NCBI GenBank assembly: GCA_023818995.1
Contig: JAMWDA010000055.1
Span: 1 to 9,590, forward strand
Source of the DNA: Candidatus Omnitrophota bacterium
GTDB lineage: Bacteria; Omnitrophota; Gorgyraeia; Duberdicusellales; 4484-171
Length of the DNA: 9,590 nucleotides
Reading direction: 5' to 3'
Position numbers and translations under genes: made by a program. Under the pieces are notes generated by a model. The model saw nothing but the letters and a program-made list of their open reading frames with translations, did no database searches and was not told the origin of the DNA. This document shows, in pieces, positions 8,001 through 9,590 of the stretch (position 1 is the first letter of the stretch; the number at the start of each line of letters is the position of its first letter).

Positions 8001-8233
8001 ATTTAATAATTACAAAAGCTTTTAGTCAATCCACTAATTTAATAATTTTAGAAAAAACCAATTTATCCATAGTGCAGTTAGCACAATTGTATTTTAGAAG
8101 TTTTCTTCCTCAAGGATTCCTCTACTTTTATCATCCTCTTGCTTCTATTGATATGGCTGGTTTAGAAGATTTTATCTTGGAAGAAGGAGCATACGAACTA
8201 ATCGGTGAGAGAATAGAAAATAAAAGTAATTGA
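2003..8233 (+). CDS. Giant FHA-like two-partner secretion exoprotein (TpsA) with inserted LamG domain
   Basis: Predicted surface or secreted filamentous protein of 2076 residues, probably an adhesin. Residues 1-25 form a signal peptide (Lys-rich start, hydrophobic core, SSSYS before LPEV). Residues about 27-145 are the haemagglutination-activity/TPS secretion domain: SVALNRVVG (79-87), SNIMGRLSANGKVFLVNPNGIVFG with the hallmark NPNGI at 107-111, then VGGLVASTLDISDEDFLSGRY. The rest is mainly degenerate beta-helix with repeated G-D/N-I turns. A LamG/ConA-like domain occupies 657-853, a ladder of ten rungs about 984-1330, GIG-P modules recur at about 534, 1548, 1635 and 1908, a Glu-Pro tract lies at 1978-1997, and a 79-residue C-terminal domain follows. 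The mature chain is strongly acidic. It has few cysteines and no C-terminal Cys pair, so an HMW1-type disulfide anchor is absent. No toxin domain of CdiA type is recognisable. The start is fixed by the signal peptide. There is no Shine-Dalgarno. The neighbouring transporter is its likely exporter. Adhesin function and ligand are inferred. Confidence 0.93.
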   Translation: MLKSKLKIFCIIFLFSFFFISSSYSLPEVKEVIAGEAEFIKEGDNLVVDISTNKMIANYHSFSIGVREGVYFRQPDSSSVALNRVVGSEPSNIMGRLSANGKVFLVNPNGIVFGKDSRVDVGGLVASTLDISDEDFLSGRYRFSGRGSYIINEGDIKSSPGGYVVFISKVIDNGGYIEAKLGSVGLGCGEKVVLDLDDGGWISVVVEEALGEGLLDGSGNKVDTVINNRGKINADGGRVILTAKVLNKVFDYAINNSGIIEAKNLVEHNGEVQLVGEGADIINKGSILAGEVEVRGKESNFINEGEIFASKVDINIDESTINKGMVSTDGIADRINGGEILIDAKVVLQDGYISSNAYEGGRAGEIAIISTTETTLADSSTTEARALGLVGNGGRIIINSKSGNTFVDKGAVIDVSAGLLKGNAGFIEISAYKQLGFYGILSGRAPPGYKIATSIFDPQTLYISGEINSHLTVYSQDDIIINGDISLDSGIILVLLADHKSAKDWDIESPGIGAIVNQGNYLISAKEGATNTYLILEAGSGIGSSENPIFTNIHNLSVYQQSFLDGQPSEIYISQGNLPLNILGIYNFVSHGDIFIRAEDDINIYSSIVSIGDINISAKNIYLNSIADIVTSSSARISLESEGEITNKDLGKDFSWLGLLGYWSFDEGEGSIVYDLSGNGFNGSIIGNPSWVEGISVKALDFDGFTYVDVGSNLGLGSSPFTIVLWYKGTQNAAYVGLAGATVGWQVGYTMENHYGRLQSWVNDDKDLSNAYINDGVWHQLVMVRDGSQGSIYIDGILDSSFETSSGSVDSDYNFWIGGWGNPRYIPLRLTQGVIDEVRVYNRALSSQDIYYLFSFPIQLKGEGLISAGEVCLLAQKGIDVKLKANYLQAGNFGEGKLYINNIGDLTLKDILGYPGSLYNAGGDIYIYTSSNLYIEDNIYSEPDGSLITLSAGEDIVLDECNISSDVYDEDIEDFSPIIVDSISLYAGKDIIINNARITSFAEIYEEILPQIITGSIYLQAGRDIVLDSGLIYTEIYGGLESALAGDITLTTLGGDIKLNGYSSIYSIVEVYSDSNLEANSGNIYLDAYKGIVVEQEYQQEEGINIYSYAYGNGGYQSGEVVRVNSGEISLNTQDGDIILENINLGSRAVGSAMGGDIGSISIGQSGKVIIRAVGNIKISEGSSLILSKAEAYDAEEAIATSGDLEFYALGDISIDVDYLSEEGNIGSYAQAYNTYYGYAYSGKVSLEALGDINIGRNNIAPYIGSYASSYANIYGDDEPIAEAQSKEVSLVSQGNIYVANYLYSLAEESFPEMYRIGDVGDVVIKAERYIQLTGSGVFGKGIYLLADNNEDGQGSLYLDYGTNLIAYEHHLKGANISYLYEYIESDTNEDGFPESVDLYFDLDSEVYVVLFTPDETNLLSLELNSTSLNGIVIDSDVVRDDFISLSALGDIRGEEVVLKTPQLNLYANNINVVTDTDELYANAKGNIYVKDIGSITLQDINAEDTVQIYSIGDIWVNHVFANNITLTSEEGAIIDSNGEDINIEGDNLFLYANVIGEEENPLETSINCLEANSYESNINLVNDKDLCIRLVEGGSVYIHSLGDLYLGSIYAYYVELVSEGAIIGREDNLIGAYEINLQANNGIGDSSLGYPINTYTYSGFSVYAENKNSGSIHIVEHSPFNYFVVSNEAEEGMIIIEQVDGDEYAYLYLGNISTKKGDININSWGTIFIIGDEEEGGGIFSQGGNINLIANDFEIWAPIVSEQGNIVLANATDLRSIVIGKNTEDDDLEIDGNELNRIETKGVITIGSSSAGKINIYDSSLETDLVILSNDSINIDDLNVVGTITGVANGDSRLGAITTSGLSFINFRGDIIILGGTIESYGEVNIVATTGSILGEGEGKHIIAHNNVLLEAKDVIGLIEQPLDILLTNGELGVIIYGEIEGVSGVLEGSTPSGSIVLVNKPTGKVYFNNNEVVYYEPEPQPEPEPELEPEPKPEPIEDLIITKAFSQSTNLIILEKTNLSIVQLAQLYFRSFLPQGFLYFYHPLASIDMAGLEDFILEEGAYELIGERIENKSN
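3971..4561 (+). other. LamG-like (Laminin_G_3/ConA-type jellyroll) domain inside the exoprotein
   Basis: Residues about 657-853 of the exoprotein match the Laminin_G_3 pattern. The opening strand is LLGYWSFDEGEG followed by DLSGNGFNG. FDGFTYVDVG comes next, then PFTIVLWYKG, then the central GVWHQLVMVRDGSQGSIYIDG hairpin, and finally the closing signature GVIDEVRVYNRALSSQDI. Flanking sequence on both sides is beta-helix-like (SARISLESEGEI before, GLISAGEVCLLAQKGIDV after), so the domain looks inserted as a loop-out rather than placed at an end. In other proteins such domains bind glycans or proteins, often with calcium. Ligand and metal use here cannot be read from sequence. Confidence 0.88.
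4952..6010 (+). repeat. Ten-rung degenerate beta-helix repeat ladder in the exoprotein
   Basis: Ten units share a pattern of alternating aliphatic residues, then a short turn, then G-D/N-I or a variant. They begin near residues 984 (SLYAGKDI), 1016 (SIYLQAGRDI), 1047 (DITLTTLGGDI), 1083 (NIYLDAYKGI), 1128 (EISLNTQDGDI), 1168 (KVIIRAVGNI), 1204 (DLEFYALGDI), 1244 (KVSLEALGDI), 1288 (EVSLVSQGNI) and 1322 (DVVIKAERYI). Spacing is 31-45 residues, as expected for right-handed beta-helix coils with variable loops. The repeats are conserved at the amino-acid level, not as long identical DNA. Confidence 0.75.
7934..7993 (+). repeat. Glu-Pro dipeptide tandem repeat (GARCCN-type hexamers)
   Basis: Ten consecutive six-base units encode EP, EP, QP, EP, EP, EL, EP, EP, KP, EP (residues 1978-1997). 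The tract separates the end of the beta-helical shaft from a 79-residue C-terminal domain. Glu-Pro tracts form stiff extended linkers that span periplasm or cell wall in other surface proteins. Units vary at third positions, so the tract is not a pure microsatellite, but its length could still vary in frame between strains. Confidence 0.9.
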
Positions 8234-8346
8234 GGCTATTATTTAATCTTCCCCAATCAGGCAAATAACCCAAATATAAGGAGAATTATTCTCTTTCAAT
8301 CTCCATCATCTGCAAGGCAAATAAATATCTAAAAATAAAATTATTC

Positions 8347-8355
8347 TGGTAGAAT
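8347..8355 (+). promoter_or_regulatory. Extended -10 promoter of truD
   Basis: TGGTAGAAT matches TGn plus a near-consensus -10 (TAGAAT, 8350-8355). No good -35 hexamer is found about 17 bp upstream, where the sequence is A-rich, which is acceptable for an extended -10 promoter. The predicted start point near 8362 is about 4 bases before the truD ATG, again implying a leaderless or near-leaderless transcript. An alternative -10, TATATT at 8355-8360, would put the start point inside the gene and is less likely. Confidence 0.5.
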
Positions 8356-8365
8356 ATATTTTGCT

Positions 8366-9517
8366 ATGAAGATAAAAGTAAGGGCAGAGGATTTTGTAGT
8401 AAACGAAGATGCTAAACTCGATTTAAAAGAAGGGGGAGGGTTTAAAGTTTATCTTTTGACTAAGAAAGGTTTGAATACTATAGAAGTATTGATTAAATTA
8501 GCAAAAAAATTTAATTTACCTTTTGAAAAATTTGGTTATGGTGGGAAGAAAGACAAACACGCTTTAACTACTCAGTATATAACCATTGAGGATTTTAAAA
8601 TAGAAAATATAAAAGAAAAATCTTTTGAGATTAATTATGTAGGAGATATGGTTCGGCCGATGGGAGGGGAGTTAATTTTAGCAAATGAGTTTAAAGTAAA
8701 GATAAGAGATTTAGGAGAGGAAGAGGTTAACTATGCATTAGGAGAATTAGATTTTGTTAAGAATTTTGGATTCCCTAACTATTTTGATGACCAAAGATTT
8801 GGTAGTTATTCTACTCAGCAGGGATTTTTTGCTGAGAAATTAATAAAAAAGGAATTCTCAGGAGCATTAAAAATTTATCTTACCGCTATCTACCCTCAAG
8901 ATAAAAAGGAAGAAAAATTAAGAAAAAAGTTCTTTTTTGATAATTGGAAAAATTGGGGGAAATGTCTTTTAGAAACAAAAACAGAGTTTGAGAAGAAAGC
9001 TTTTAAATGTCTTCTAAAAGATAAAAAATATTTTTTAAAAATCTTAGGGATGATACCTAAAGAAGAATTGAATATATTTGTTTCTTCTTTCCAAGGATAC
9101 CTTTGGAATAACTTAGTAGAACGTCTAATCAAATTCTATGATTCCCAAATATTATCTTACCAAGGTAATTACTGGCGTTATTTTTTCTACAATTCAAAAG
9201 TAGTTTTTGACTATTTGAAAGAATTTTTGTTACCTTTGGCTTCTCAGAGAACAAAGATGCCTGATGAGATATCTGAGAAGATATACAGAGAGCTGTTAGA
9301 TGAACGTAAATTAAAACCTTCTTTTTTTAATTTAAGAAAGTTTAGAAAAGTATATTTTAGGCCTACTCTAAGAAAAGTTATCGTTATCCCAGAAATTAAG
9401 GAGATTTCTTGTTTTAAAGATGAATTTTATAAAAATAAAAAAGTTCTCTATCTTCATTTCCGTCTTTTACGTGGTAGTTATGCTACAATGCTTGTTAAGA
9501 GATTGTTTGCTAAATAG
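8366..9517 (+). CDS. truD: tRNA pseudouridine synthase D
   Basis: TruD/Pus7-family enzyme. In characterised bacteria it isomerises U13 of tRNA-Glu to pseudouridine in the cytoplasm. The chain (383 aa, slightly longer than the E. coli enzyme of about 350) opens with KVRAEDFVVNED, matching the usual PEDFxVxE start, which fixes the ATG. The catalytic motif is GYGGKKDKHALTTQ (57-70) with D63 as the predicted nucleophile aspartate. The second family motif is PNYFDDQRFGS (137-147), then SFQGYLWNNLVER (241-253), and the C-terminal motif RGSYATMLVKRLF (369-381). All key motifs are present and the frame is intact. NYFDDQRFG has Asp where the E. coli-type motif has Gly (NYFG). No Shine-Dalgarno is visible. 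It is separated from the exoprotein gene by 132 bp and has its own promoter, so the two are probably not functionally linked. Confidence 0.95.
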   Translation: MKIKVRAEDFVVNEDAKLDLKEGGGFKVYLLTKKGLNTIEVLIKLAKKFNLPFEKFGYGGKKDKHALTTQYITIEDFKIENIKEKSFEINYVGDMVRPMGGELILANEFKVKIRDLGEEEVNYALGELDFVKNFGFPNYFDDQRFGSYSTQQGFFAEKLIKKEFSGALKIYLTAIYPQDKKEEKLRKKFFFDNWKNWGKCLLETKTEFEKKAFKCLLKDKKYFLKILGMIPKEELNIFVSSFQGYLWNNLVERLIKFYDSQILSYQGNYWRYFFYNSKVVFDYLKEFLLPLASQRTKMPDEISEKIYRELLDERKLKPSFFNLRKFRKVYFRPTLRKVIVIPEIKEISCFKDEFYKNKKVLYLHFRLLRGSYATMLVKRLFAK

Positions 9518-9538
9518 AAGTTATCTCATATTGGGAAA

Positions 9539-9581
9539 ATACACCCGTCATTACACCCGACGGGTGTAATGACGGGTGTAT
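9539..9581. repeat. Perfect palindrome with nested octamers, just downstream of truD
   Basis: Arms of 21 bp (9539-9559 and 9561-9581) are exact reverse complements around a single central A at 9560. Each arm contains two copies of the octamer TACACCCG or its complement CGGGTGTA: at 9540-9547, 9552-9559, 9561-9568 and 9573-9580. Same-orientation copies lie 12 bp apart. The element is clearly richer in GC than its surroundings and starts 22 bases after the truD stop. It could act as a bidirectional transcription stop or mRNA 3' stabiliser, but no T-run follows (TAATCTAATT), so a classical intrinsic terminator is not supported. A dispersed intergenic palindromic repeat or a protein-binding site are alternatives. 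Confidence 0.85.
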
Positions 9582-9590
9582 AATCTAATT

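Noticed and set aside
7934..8233. Possible CdiA-type toxin C-terminus with a following immunity gene.
   Set aside because: The terminal 79 residues show no toxin motif and no VENN-like boundary. The next gene is truD, so there is no immunity gene candidate.
8280..8296. Small hairpin GAGAAT-T-ATTCTC followed by TTT as a terminator of the exoprotein gene.
   Set aside because: The stem is short and AT-rich with an unrealistically small loop, and only three T follow, so it is too weak to call.
8259..8324. Direct repeat AGGCAAATAA (8259-8268 and 8315-8324) between the exoprotein gene and truD.
   Set aside because: It is only 10 bases, AT-rich and without further symmetry or a clear relation to the promoter.

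Overview
The window comes from an AT-rich Gram-negative (diderm) bacterium. The diderm assignment rests on an outer-membrane two-partner secretion transporter with POTRA domains and a C-terminal phenylalanine, and on its very large exported partner. The lineage cannot be fixed from sequence reading alone. The combination of low GC, little or no Shine-Dalgarno signal, a TruD with an NYFDDQRFG motif and a giant FHA-like protein carrying a LamG domain would fit an uncultivated lineage such as Omnitrophota, but this is a guess.

Layout, all genes on the + strand: (1) bases 1-112 hold no gene I can support; (2) 113-140 is a near-perfect sigma70-type promoter; (3) 166-1866 encodes a TpsB/FhaC/ShlB-type outer-membrane transporter, whose start I move downstream because the first ATG lies inside the promoter -10 box; (4) the 136-bp gap contains a second promoter (1964-1993); (5) 2003-8233 encodes a 2076-residue TpsA/FHA-like exoprotein with a signal peptide, TPS domain, long degenerate beta-helix, an inserted LamG/ConA-like domain (3971-4561), a Glu-Pro repeat (7934-7993) and a 79-residue C-terminal domain; (6) a 132-bp gap ends in an extended -10 promoter; (7) 8366-9517 encodes the tRNA pseudouridine synthase TruD; (8) 9539-9581 is a perfect 21-bp-arm palindrome built from four copies of one octamer.

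How it works together: after Sec export, the TPS domain of the exoprotein should be recognised by the POTRA domains of the transporter and threaded through its barrel to the cell surface, where it folds into a long beta-helical fibre. The LamG domain would project from this fibre as a probable ligand-binding head. The Glu-Pro tract and terminal domain are candidates for keeping the C-terminus at the cell envelope. truD is an unrelated housekeeping neighbour with its own promoter. The most unusual points are the LamG insertion, the Tyr/Ala/Ser/Gly-rich insertions between beta-helix rungs, the charged E/K segment in the transporter, promoters placed almost on top of start codons (leaderless or near-leaderless mRNAs), and the nested palindrome.
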